From: Aphis gossypii
Lineage: Eukaryota; Arthropoda; Insecta; Hemiptera; Aphididae
Reading direction: 5' to 3'
Length of the DNA: 64,000 bases
Assembly: GCF_020184175.1 (NCBI RefSeq)
Contig: NC_065532.1
Coordinates: 6,200,001-6,264,000, forward strand
Of the stretch, positions 49,901 to 61,287 are shown piece after piece; the first letter of the stretch is position 1; every line of letters begins with the position of its first letter. A model generated the notes under the pieces. It was not told the DNA's origin. It worked only from the letters and a program-made list of their open reading frames with translations, and made no database searches. Made by a program: the position numbers and the translations under genes.

Positions 49901-52900
49901 TATCGTGAGGGGGCAACTGTCCATCCTCAAAAAATTTAATGGAGCAATGCTCCTCTTAAAATTTTGTAAATTTATTTGTACAATTTTATTAAAAAGGTAT
50001 TTTAGATTTGTAAAAATTACTTCTTCAAGAAAACTGAAAAATATAATATTTTAAAAAGATAAACTATAGAAAGAAAAATGAATCGATTAATCAAAATGTA
50101 TTTATTAGGTATATTTAGACTCAAATATCTTAAAGTATACAGTATATCGGCATAAAATAAAGTTTGTCTCTCTCCTCATAAAAATTGACCAAATTACGCT
50201 CATATATATCTAATATTCAAATTATATTCAATAAGTGATAAAACAAATAAGTATAATGTATATGTATAATTTAGAAACATATTTTTCTCGTTAATTTATT
50301 TTATTTATTTATATTAAGTGGTGACAGTTTGTATATATCTCATTTTTATATAAAAAATTATTAAATTAACTGTAAAATTAGTATTATTTATTTACATTGA
50401 ACATAATTACTTAAACTTACATTTATTTTTAGATTTGGTTATTTGGTTATGAATTAACTGACACTGTATCCGTTTTTACATCAGAAGGAGTGCATATCAT
50501 AGCTAGTAAAAAAAAAGTTGAGTTCTTAAAACCGGCCGAAAATATTAAAGATTCCGACTGTCCTTCTGTCAAACTTATTACGAGAGAAAAAGTAAGTTTA
50601 GTAGAAACAAGAACTTATGTCTTATAATAGTATATAAAATACTTTTACAATTTTTTAAGTATTCTTAATAAACTAAATTTTTAAAGAGTAGGAAATCTAT
50701 TGTTGTTTTAAAAAAAAATTATAATGCATTATAAACAGAACATATTTTTAATGTTGAAAGTACAATATTTATTATTCAATATTATTTATTCACAAATCAC
50801 CATTAAGAGTAGATGTATAATATTTGAATATAATTTTAATTTTGCTTATAAATTATTTTCAGGGTGGTAATGATAAAGATAGCATTGAAAAATTGATTAA
50901 AGCTATTAAAAATAGTAAAAATGGTAAATCTGTTGGTATTTTTGGAAAAGAAAAATATCCTGGTTCATTTATGGATGCATGGAGAACAGAATTTGAAAAA
51001 GAAAACTTTAATAATGTATGTTATTAATTTATCTTTGGAATAGGATTTTATTATTAATTTAATTGTTTCATTTTACATAATTTTAAGGTTGATATAAGTT
51101 CAGTGATTGGTTATATTTTAAGTATAAAATCTGAAAATGAAATCACATTAATAAAGAAAGCTAGTTTAAGTTCAGTTGATATGTTTACTAAGTACCTTAA
51201 AGAACAAATCATGGAAATAATTGATGCTGACAAGGTAATAACATTTATCATTAATTATCTAAATTTCAAACTGTTATTAATATATATGTTTATAAGTTTA
51301 GAAAGTTAAACATATAAAACTAGTTGAAGGTTTAGAAGCAGCTCTGACCGACAAAAAATATTTGCCAGCAAATGTTGATCCATCTCAATTAGAATTTTGT
51401 TACCCTCCAATTATTCAAAGTGGAGGAAATTATAGTTTAAAATTTTCTGCAACTAGGTATTAACTAATCTTATTTTCTTATGATTTTTATTATTATATAT
51501 TTTATTATTTTTACAGTGATAAAAATATTTTACATTTTGGAGTGATAATATGCAGTTTAGGAACACGATACAAGTCATATTGTTCTAATCTAATAAGGAC
51601 AATGATTGTCAATCCTACCGAAGAAATAAAAGTAAATATTAAATTTTTATCTTTTTATTATAACTATTATAAGTATTTTGTTTTCTTCTTTTTAGTCTAA
51701 CTATGAGTTTTTAATAAGTTTGGAAGAAGTCTTAATGTCAAAATTAAAAGCTGGTTATAAATTATGTGATGTTTATAACGCTGGAATAGAATTTGCCAAA
51801 AAAGAAAAACCAAAACTTGTAGATTTATTAACAAAAAATTTTGGGTATGTTATAATTAGTTTTTATTATATAAATTATTTTATTAATTATTTTCAAAATT
51901 TTATTTAATAAATAATTTTAGATTTGTAATGGGTATTGAATTTCGTGAAAGTTCTTTAATGATAGCTCCTAAGACTACTGCTTGTGTTAAAAAAGGACAA
52001 GTTTATAATTTATGTGTTGGTTTATCTGGATTAACAAACAAAGATGGAGCTGACAAAGAAAGCAAAGTATATGCTTTATATGTTGGAGATACAGTTTTAG
52101 TAAATGAAGTAAGCATTTTTTTTTAAATGAAAATCTATATGAAATATTTTTATTAAGACAGTTTTGTATAAAAAATATATGCTTAATGTGTTGGTATTCT
52201 ATATTTAAATTTATACTTAATTAGGACACTGCAGCAACCTTATTGACTCCTTCAAAAAAAAAGATTAAGAACATTGCTATTTATTTAAATGATGATGATG
52301 ATGATGAAGAAGAAGATGATGAAAAAGAAAATGAACCAAAACAAGAACCGATTGTCAGCCGAGGAAAGAGAACAGCAGTACTAGAATCAAAACTTAGGGT
52401 AACTTACATATTCAAGTTTTCATTAAAAAGTATTCAATTAATTATTTTAAATTGTAATATTAGATGGATTCTTCAAGTGAAGAAAAACGTAAATTACATC
52501 AAAAAGAGTTGGCTGTGGCGTTAAACGAAGCTGCAAAACAACGTTTAGCTGAACAATCAAGTGGCAAGCAAGCTCAAAAAATAAGAAAGTCTAATGTCTC
52601 TTATAAAAATCGTAACCAAATGCCGCAAGAAAAAGAAGTTAAAGACCTTAAAATTTATGTTGGTGAGTTGATAACATGTGTAAAACATGAAAGTTCTAAT
52701 TATCGATCACCATATTCCTATGTAAAATAGATAATGATATAATTTTTAGATTTATTTTAACTATTAATTAATAAATGCAATAACATAATCATAGAAAATT
52801 ATGCTTTTAGTTTTATTAAAATATTTTATGTATTTTGATTTTAGACAAAAAATATGAAACTGTTATACTTCCAGTATTTGGTATTTCTGTTCCTTTCCAT

Positions 52901-55900
52901 ATATTTACTATCAAAAATATTTCTCAGAGTGTTGAAGGCGATTATACTTATTTAAGAATTAACTTTTTTCATCCTGGAGCTGCCTTAGCAAGGGGTGAAA
53001 GTTATTTCCAAAATCCTGAAGCCATGTTTGTTAAAGAACTGTAAGTAGCAAAAATATTCAATTTTAATAATTTACATTTGTTAAAATTCTTTTTTCTTTT
53101 TTAGGACTTATCGAAGTTCTAACACCAGAGAACCTGGTGAACAAATAACAGCTTCAACAAATTTAATGAATGCCTATCGTATAATTAAAGAAGTACAAAA
53201 GAAATTTAAAACAAGGGAAGCTGAAGAAAAAGAAAAGGAAGATTTAGTAAAACAAGATACATTGGTATTATCTGTTAACAAGGGTAACCCAAAGTTAAAA
53301 GACCTGTACATTAGACCAAACATTGTAAACAAGAGGATGACTGGTAACATATATTATTAAAATAACTAATTTATTATATAACTTATAATGTATTTTATTT
53401 AGGTACTTTGGAAGCCCATTCTAATGGATTTAGATATAATTCAGTTAGAGGTGATAAAGTTGACATTTTATACAACAATATCAAAAATGCATTCTTCCAA
53501 CCATGTGATGGTGAAATGATTATATTGTTACATTTTCATTTAAAAGTAAATTTGTCAATCATTAAATATATTATATAAAAAATTACATTTTTAATTTTAA
53601 TTATTTACTTTTGACAGCACGCTATCATGTTTGGTAAGAAAAAGCATTTAGATGTACAATTTTATACTGAAGTTGGAGAAATAACCACAGATTTGGGTAA
53701 ACACCAACATATGCATGATAGAGATGATTTAGCTGCAGAACAATCAGAACGTGAATTGCGTGTTAAATTAAAAACTGCTTTTAAAAGTTTCTGTGAAAAA
53801 GTAATTTATATTTATATTGGATAATTAAAAAAATTTTACTACATTTTTATGATGAATAATTGAACTGGTTTTAGGTGGAAACTGTAACAAAACAAGAAAT
53901 AGAATTTGATACTCCATTTAGAGATTTAGGTTTTCCTGGTGCACCTTTCAGAAGCACAGTTCTTTTGCAACCTACCAGTGGGTGTCTAGTTAATTTCACT
54001 GAGTGGCCACCATTTGTGATAACTTTGGAAGACGTGGAACTGGTTCATTTTGAAAGAGTTCAATTTCATTTAAAAAACTTTGACATGATTTTTGTTTTTA
54101 AAGATTACCAAAAAAAAGTTGTCATGGTTAATGCTATACCAATGAATATGTTGGATCATGTTAAAGAATGGCTTAAGTAAGTTATTACTAATTTATACTA
54201 AAATTGACTGACTTAACTCGGTTTTTGTTATAATTAAATTACTGATATATATATTTTACTTAAAAGTTGCTAATGTATATTATGTTACTATAATTGTGAC
54301 GTTTCGATTATTCCTAAATTAGATTAAATAACATCGGAATTACAAACATTCACTAATATCTTTATATAAATGTTAACATTCACTAATGAATGTTTACTAA
54401 TATCACAAATTTAATCAATATGCCAACATTCACCAATGACTTGAGTGTATGACAATATTAACTAGTAACTATCAGCATTCACCAATTGCAGACATTCATA
54501 GCAACATATATAGTAGACTTAGTAGAGAAGAGTTAAATTGAAATAAGCAGTGTTGGGTAGTAACATAACGTAAATTCCAAATTTCTGTAATAAAATTACT
54601 TTTTTAGTAATGCTGTATTAGTTTTATTACATTTAATTTAAATTCATGTAGTTGTAACAAAATTTCTTTTTAAAATGTTAAAACTTAAAGACGAATATTC
54701 AAAAAAAAAAAATTAAAAACCAATTTAATTTATTGACAAATCCAAGTTTTAGAGTTTTAGATAAAATTTAACCATGTTATTAAAGATCTCAGGATTTATT
54801 ATATGTTATTGGTGAAAAATTAAAGAGTTAGGATTCAAAATTTAATATTATGATTTTACATTAATTACTGATATTAAAAAAAAAAAGTTATGTTGTAGTC
54901 ATTCTCTACTTTTTAAACAAAAAAGTAACGTAACATGATAAAAGCAACATTAAATAACATGAATATAATTTATTATATTAATTTATTTATTGTAATATAA
55001 TTTTATTGTTTTGGAAAAGTAATTTACCTAACACTGGAATTAAGATAATATAATGTAGGTGCGTTGATAAGATATTGCTAATTTAAAAAAGCGTTAAAAT
55101 CAATATAAGTTCATATAATGTTCCTGGACTGATTTTCTGAAAACTGAAAAACTTTTTGAACTAATTAATTGATCTAAGAAAATAATAAAATTATTAGAAT
55201 TTATATATAATTTTCTACAAATATTTAATTGCACTTTTTTTTTCTTCATAGTTCTTGTGACATTCGTTATTCTGAAGGTATTCAGTCATTAAATTGGACC
55301 AAAATTATGAAAACTATTACTGATGATCCAGAGGGCTTTTTTGAAAATGGAGGTTGGACTTTCCTTGATCCTGAATCTGATGAAGAAGAAGGAGCAGCAG
55401 ATGAAGAAGAAGAAGAAGATGAACCTTATGAAGTAATTATATCTATCTTATAAAGCTAGATTTTCAATAAAATATATATGAAAAAATGTGAGCAAGTAGG
55501 TATCATTTAATGATATTGTAGATGTTGAGTGCAGTGGCTTACTAACAGGGGGGGGGCTCACTATAAGTAAAAAATATATATTGATTTCTTTATGCAAAAT
55601 TAATGGTAATTTAGTACAAGGTTTTTTGTTAGTTATTATTATTGTAGTTAAAAAAAAATCAAAAATCGTTAGTCAGTTTTTTTTTGTAAGTGTTTTGTAA
55701 TTTCAAATGTTTATGAAATATGTAAAAATTGTAAAAATTTGAGAGTAGATTTGTAGTTGAAAATTCATAAAATTATTGGTATTTATATCTATATATATCT
55801 CAGTATTTCTATTTTACAGAAAATTCGAAGCATTATAGGGAAAAATGTTATGAGTGAATTTTAAATTTTTATAAAATCATGTTATGATGACAACTTATTC

Positions 55901-58900
55901 TCAAACGATTTTAATATTAAATATTTGTTATTATTCAAATAGTATAAGTCGTAGATACTTGAAAATTTCACCAGTTTTTTAAATAAACATTTTCCTTAAA
56001 AAATTTAATTTTCAAAATATTTTGCTGATTTTAAGATGATTAATAGGCATTTGAATTTTTTTTTTTTTTTAAATGTTCATAAAACGTTTTGGACAAATAC
56101 AAATATTTGAAAATTTAGTACTAAGTCCCCCATGAGTTAGTATTATAGTAATTATAAAATATATTATTGGCACATTTTTTTTTATTATTAGTTTTTGAAG
56201 TTCAAATATTAGCAAAATTTGTCAAAATCATGAGTATTAGTAAATCATTTTGTAGTTAAAAATGTATAAAAAATGTTGTATAAGTGGCTAAGAGCTGAAA
56301 ATGTAATACAACATTTTTCATAAGTTTGGCTTACAATAATTATAAAAGAAGTTGAGCATTAACCAATTAAAAAAATTTATCTAAATTTTTAATTTTTACG
56401 AAATCAAATATTCAAGTGTATAATAACAATTATTTACAATTAAATAATTTTAAATTTTTGTTATAGTTTAAAAATTACTAGTCATAGACTCATAGAAACT
56501 TGAACCATAGATTAATTGTTTAAATAGCTATTATCTGTACATGATTTAATTTTGAGGTATTCAGGTCATTAGAACATCATTTGACCACTCTTTTTTAAGT
56601 AATTACATCCAAATTTCATATAAAATGTCTACAAAGAAAGCAATTTTTCTAAATGCTAGCTTTACATTAAAATTTTGTTATTTGTTGTTACTTATTATAA
56701 AAAAAGTACTGAATTTTTTACTTTTGACTCTATAACATCAACTAGATACAATTTACTATTAGAAATCTTCACCTTAAATTGAATATCTTAACATTTATAC
56801 TGCCTCAAAAGATGACGGACAAAGAAAACATCATTATATAATAAATTTATTCATCATTTTGTTTAGCTTATAAAACATTATGGTTGAGTATCATTATATA
56901 TTTATATCTATATATTTATATATTATTTTATAGCCATCTGATGTAGAATCATTTGAAGAGTCAGATGACGATGGATCTGAATATTCAGAAGCTTCAGAGG
57001 ATTCAGATAGTGATGGTATTATATTTTATACATGTATTAATTATTGATATGTATAAACTAATTTATTTGGGGAAAAATAATTTTAACTTTCAGAAGAAGA
57101 ACTTGGTTCTTCTGATGAATCTGGAAAGGATTGGTCAGATTTAGAAAGAGAAGCCGCTGAGGAAGACCGTGATAGAAATGATTTTCAAGATGAATATTCA
57201 AAAAAGAAAATGGGCAGTAGTAGTGGAAGTCGTTATAACAGTTCCTCATCACATAAAAAATCAAGCAGTGATAAGCACAGGTACAGATCATAATTAATAT
57301 TGATATTTATAAGTATTAATTTATTAATATGTTTAAAAAAAATTAATGCATAATGTACACAAAACCACCTTATGCACCTTAAAAAAAATGTTCACATAGT
57401 TGATCGCCTACAACTGATGCATACCTATACATAATTAAATAATCTAATTAATTAATTATATTACCTATTACTAATTAATACACTGTTCTGATGTTGTCTA
57501 TTATGGTTAATTCTTACCTAATAACTTTTATTATAATTTATAAGTAAGTGTTCATAAAATAATTTATTTATCCCAGATATACTGTAATAAAGTTATTTTA
57601 ACATTTCAAACATAATTTAAATTGGTTTGGTTTGGTTTAGGTATTTCTTTTTTAATTCTAATAAATTGTCGATTCTTTAAACATTCTATGGATAAGTAAT
57701 ACTCACATACTAACTCAAGTAAAACTTATTGTCTCATAAAATAGGCAAAATGTATGTATTAAAAAGTAGTAAAGAAATATTTTTATTTCTGAAAAATTCA
57801 TATTGCCCCATATTTTAGTCATATTTTCTGTATAATATAATCTAATTCTATTGCAATAATTTTACCATTATATTTTGATTATTTATTTCTAAAACTACTA
57901 ATTAATATATTTAAGGACTATAATTACCATAGTTTTAATTTCAAAAGTTGGCATATGTTTTTACTATTGCTATAGCAATATAGTACAAGTCGTTAAAAAA
58001 AACAATATTCTGTTGTAGCAGTATTATTTATTGAACTTTTTATGTGAATTTCTGATATTATTTTTCTTGCAAAATATTTTCTGTCTACAAATGTTTTTAT
58101 TAGTAAATTATATGAATTCGGATAATTTTATTATTTTGAAATTAAATTAAAAAATTTTGGATAACAAAATTCAATAAGAAAATAGTAAAAATAAATTTGG
58201 TTTTGTTGGTTCTTAAAAACTCATTAACTGAATTGTGTGTTTATGTATTTAAAGTAAAAAACTATCCTTCTAATTTATCAAAATAATGAATAGATATATA
58301 TTTTACCAGTCTTTAAGGTTTTACTTTTAATTGCTATTAGAAAATAAAGAATCAATATAAATCAATTTTATTTTAAGTTGTAAGCCTTAATTAAAATATT
58401 TACTTAAATTTTTAACCTATCTTTCAAGTAATTATTATAATATATTCTGACAGCATCTTAAATTCTTAAAGCTCTTTGATCAATTTCTTTTTTGGAAAAT
58501 GATGTGAGAAAAAGTTATTTATTAATATAATAATTAGATAATAACCATGTTTCAATAAAAAATACTAGAAGTTTTCAATTTGTTTCTTATAAAATCATTA
58601 ATACTATAGCAGATACTTAATAATAATTTTTAACATTATATATTCTAAATTAGGGATCTTTTTGAGGTACCTATAGCTTTTTAAACTTTTAGGAGTTTTC
58701 ATTGATAAGTTTGTATGCATTTATTACTTATATAACACATTGCATTCATAAGATAATCAAATGTTAAAAAATGTATGCAAACCAACTAATTCTATTTTTG
58801 TTTTTATTTAGCATGTATAGATAAAGAATTAAATGATATAATTAATATTTAAGTTTAAATAATAAAATTTATCGTTACAAAAAGTAGAATATAAAATTTC

Positions 58901-60969
58901 TATATATAATAATAAACATGAGTTATATTATTCATTTCTTTAAATATAGAGGTATTTCAAAAAAAAAAAAAAAAAAATGTTTTTAATTACAAGATTGTAT
59001 CTAAGTTATTTCATAATAATGTGATAGCATTATGCCTACATTTTAGAAATTTTTCTTTATCAAATTCAAAATCAAATAATGGTCCCAAGAATTTATTTCA
59101 AAAAAGCAAATCTTATTCTAGCAGTCATTCAAGGTATAGTAATATTTGGATCAGTTAAATAATGTTTGATATTATTTTGACTGCATTTAAATAATAAAAG
59201 TAGTCAAGTATGTTAAATCAGTTATAGTATGATATTAGTTTCTTCGTGTGTATTATTTTGAATTGTTTGTATTACTATTTATGACTGCATTCATATTTTA
59301 AATATATATTATATAGTATGATATTTTTTCATAGGCCATACCGTCTTTTAGGATCTGAAGTGTTATTTGTTTCCTATAATTAATTAACTATGGATGATAT
59401 TAAATTTCATTATTTATAATTTTTTTAATGATTCATTTTTTTTTTATTTAATAGCAATATTTAATTTGTCGTTTAAAATGTTTACATATTTTCATTTACC
59501 AAATAAAATTTCATGACTATGAAAGTACCTAAATAAATTAAATTTATTGTATTAATATAACAACTGATTAATTATCTATAATTTTCACCATATAATAATA
59601 ATATATTAATAATGGTTCATTATTCTAAGTAAAAAAAGAAAGAAATGAAAAATATTTCATTTCTTAAATAAAATTAATATTACTAAAAGCTATTTTATTT
59701 TTTTAAGTATTTAGAAATTATGATATTTTGTTATTAGTTATTAGTTTATTACAGTCAAGCTTTAAACATTTTTAAACTGCATGTAGGATGGACAAAATAT
59801 GTCTTATAAAAACAAAATACTGTGTGCACTAATTTATTATAAAAGTAGCATAGCTTTGTTTGTTTTTAGTAGTTAAAAAACATAATATTTGATACTTGTA
59901 TATTTGTTGGTAAAGATGTAAATTATAATTAGATTTTAAATATTAAATTTGTTTATTTAAATTAAAAAAAGAATTTTATCAAACATGACCACTTAACTAA
60001 CAATATTCAACCTTATATACTTACGATTCTGAATTTTGTAGTTTTTATTTGTTGTGGAAAAATTGTAATTTGATTTCAAATGTATAACTTTTATTATTGT
60101 TTGTACAGTTTAATGTTTAATGTATTTCCATTTTCTGGCAAGCCAATTAATATTATCAAATCTTTTTTTAAAACAACACTTTCAAATATTGCTTTTATAG
60201 TTTGTTTTCATTTTTTATGATTTTTCTCCTTTTTGGTTAATTATTTATTTCTTCTAAGAATTTTCGCAATATTAACATCAAAACCATTCTCAAATGACTT
60301 CTTTTTTCTTTTCAGTTTTAGATTTATTCTGGACATTAGTTTTGTATCTACAGTGTAAAATCTATTTAATAGTTCATATGCCATACATTAAGATATATTA
60401 AGTCATTAAAGTTTGTAAATATATTTTTTTGAAATTAAATAGTAAATATTAAAAATATATAAATAAATATTTATCATTTAAGCGAACTGGTGCACTTGCT
60501 AAAATTGTAATTTCAACAGTTCAATTAAAAATTAAATTATGCATTGCCCTAACTTGTTATGAATTTGATCATTATAGAGTTTTATTTTAGCTACTCAAAA
60601 CTTTTCAAACCTCTTGATATTGTTAGCTAGAAATCCAATTTAAATTATGAAATTGAAAAAAAACATTTATAGATAATAATAAATAATATTATATTAGGAC
60701 CATTATATGATAATTTTTTTTTTATTTTTAGTCCATCTAAAAGTAAATCATCATCTCATCATAAATCAAATAGCAACAGTAATCATCATAGCAGTAGTAA
60801 TCGTCACAGTACCAGCAGTGGAAGCCATGGAAAACGTTCTTCGGGAGGTGAAAAACGTCGCCATGATGATAGTGGTGATCGTCATTCTTCTAAAAAACAC
60901 AGGTGAGTAATTTCTTTTTTTAAGTTCTACTAATATATCAATTATATAATTTTTTTTTTCAGAAAATAA
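46997..60969 (+). CDS. SPT16: FACT complex subunit SPT16
   Basis: Exons: 46997-47065, 47978-48082, 50433-50591, 50863-51015, 51088-51234, 51302-51456, 51517-51631, 51696-51844, 51922-52108, 52225-52398, 52464-52662, 52845-53040, 53105-53343, 53403-53545, 53618-53800, 53875-54176, 55252-55432, 56934-57015, 57094-57280, 59047-59133, 60732-60902, 60963-60969. They total 1129 aa, or 1100 without exon 20. SPT16 with SSRP1 is the FACT histone chaperone that loosens and rebuilds nucleosomes during transcription and replication. The inactive aminopeptidase-like N-terminal domain spans ~1-415. The dimerisation and tandem-PH middle domains follow (FRDLGFPGAPFRSTVLLQPT, VELVHFERVQFHLKNFDMIF). The tail from ~930 is acidic, then Ser/His-rich and basic. 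The first intron is 0.9 kb, and introns 2, 16, 17 and those around exon 20 are long; several carry transposon debris. AATAAA at 61176-61181. Confidence 0.97.
48855..49122 (+). pseudogene. Mariner-type transposase C-terminal relic
   Basis: Within SPT16 intron 2, one frame reads DYHLFLAMKTWPATLFLD then SVNQWLN and hits a stop. The next frame continues NSRFLQRGFEKLVPHYDECL then NFNGDYVEKK and ends at TAA 49120-49122. The DYHLF motif, the W-x-K-type helix and the RGFEKL...GDYVEK tail are the C-terminal hallmarks of mariner transposases. At least one frameshift, a stop and loss of the N-terminal two thirds show it is dead. Confidence 0.7.
49311..49330. repeat. Orphan hAT-type terminus
   Basis: CAGTGGCGGCTCGTGAGATT is a typical hAT-element end in SPT16 intron 2. 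I find no matching inverted end downstream, so only a remnant is called. A second hAT-like start, AGTGTTTCTCAACATGGGGG, lies near 49523. Confidence 0.4.
54350..54500. repeat. Scattered CATTCACYAAT motif repeats
   Basis: CATTCACTAAT or CATTCACCAAT occurs four times within about 150 bp of SPT16 intron 16 (near 54347, 54371, 54429 and 54476), with related ATGTTTACTAATATC and AGACATTC pieces between them. It looks like a decayed tandem array of ~25-50-bp units. Confidence 0.55.
54548..55036. mobile_element. hAT MITE in SPT16 intron 16
   Basis: The left end is CAGTGTTGGGTAGTAAC and the right end read inward is CAGTGTTAGGTAAATTAC. The flanking octamers GAAATAAG (54540-54547) and GAATTAAG (55037-55044) match at 7 of 8 positions. 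The 489-bp AT-rich interior has no open frame. Confidence 0.75.
55532..55555. repeat. Orphan transposon-like terminus with G tract
   Basis: CAGTGGCTTACTAACAGGGG in SPT16 intron 17 resembles hAT MITE ends. No partner end is found. The following ~1 kb is AT-rich, repeat-like DNA without coding signs. Confidence 0.35.
59047..59133 (+). other. Candidate cassette exon 20 of SPT16 (87 nt)
   Basis: It is flanked by acceptor tttttag-like sequence (ends ttttag at 59046) and donor gtatag (59134). It starts with one base and ends with two of split AG-type codons, so both inclusion and skipping keep the SPT16 frame. It encodes 29 residues rich in Ser, Asn and Lys (NFSLSNSKSNNGPKNLFQKS, then KSYSSSHS), like the neighbouring tail exons. 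RNA evidence is needed to confirm use. Confidence 0.6.
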
Positions 60970-61287
60970 TCGTAAAAATTGATATGGGACACATTAATAA
61001 ACAAAGCTTATCAAGATAACTTAATTTAGCATTATCAATTTATAACTTGTTTTCATATATATTTTTTATACAATATTTCTTAGATGTAAGTACATTTTAA
61101 TTTTCAGCATTTAAAAAAAAATTTAAAGACCCATAATTTGTGTAATTTTTATTTTAATGTCCTTATATAACTATAAATAAATATTTGAATACATTTTTTT
61201 TTATATTAAGATTTGTGGTTTAATTTGAATAATTAAGATTAAAATATAATATTTAATTTTAATTAAACAAGTAGAAATAAAAAGTAT
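60970..61287. other. Tail-to-tail spacer, SPT16 / proline-rich gene
   Basis: Only 318 bp separate the two stop codons. It holds the SPT16 3' UTR with AATAAA at 61176-61181 and AT-rich sequence. Nothing else is visible. Confidence 0.6.
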
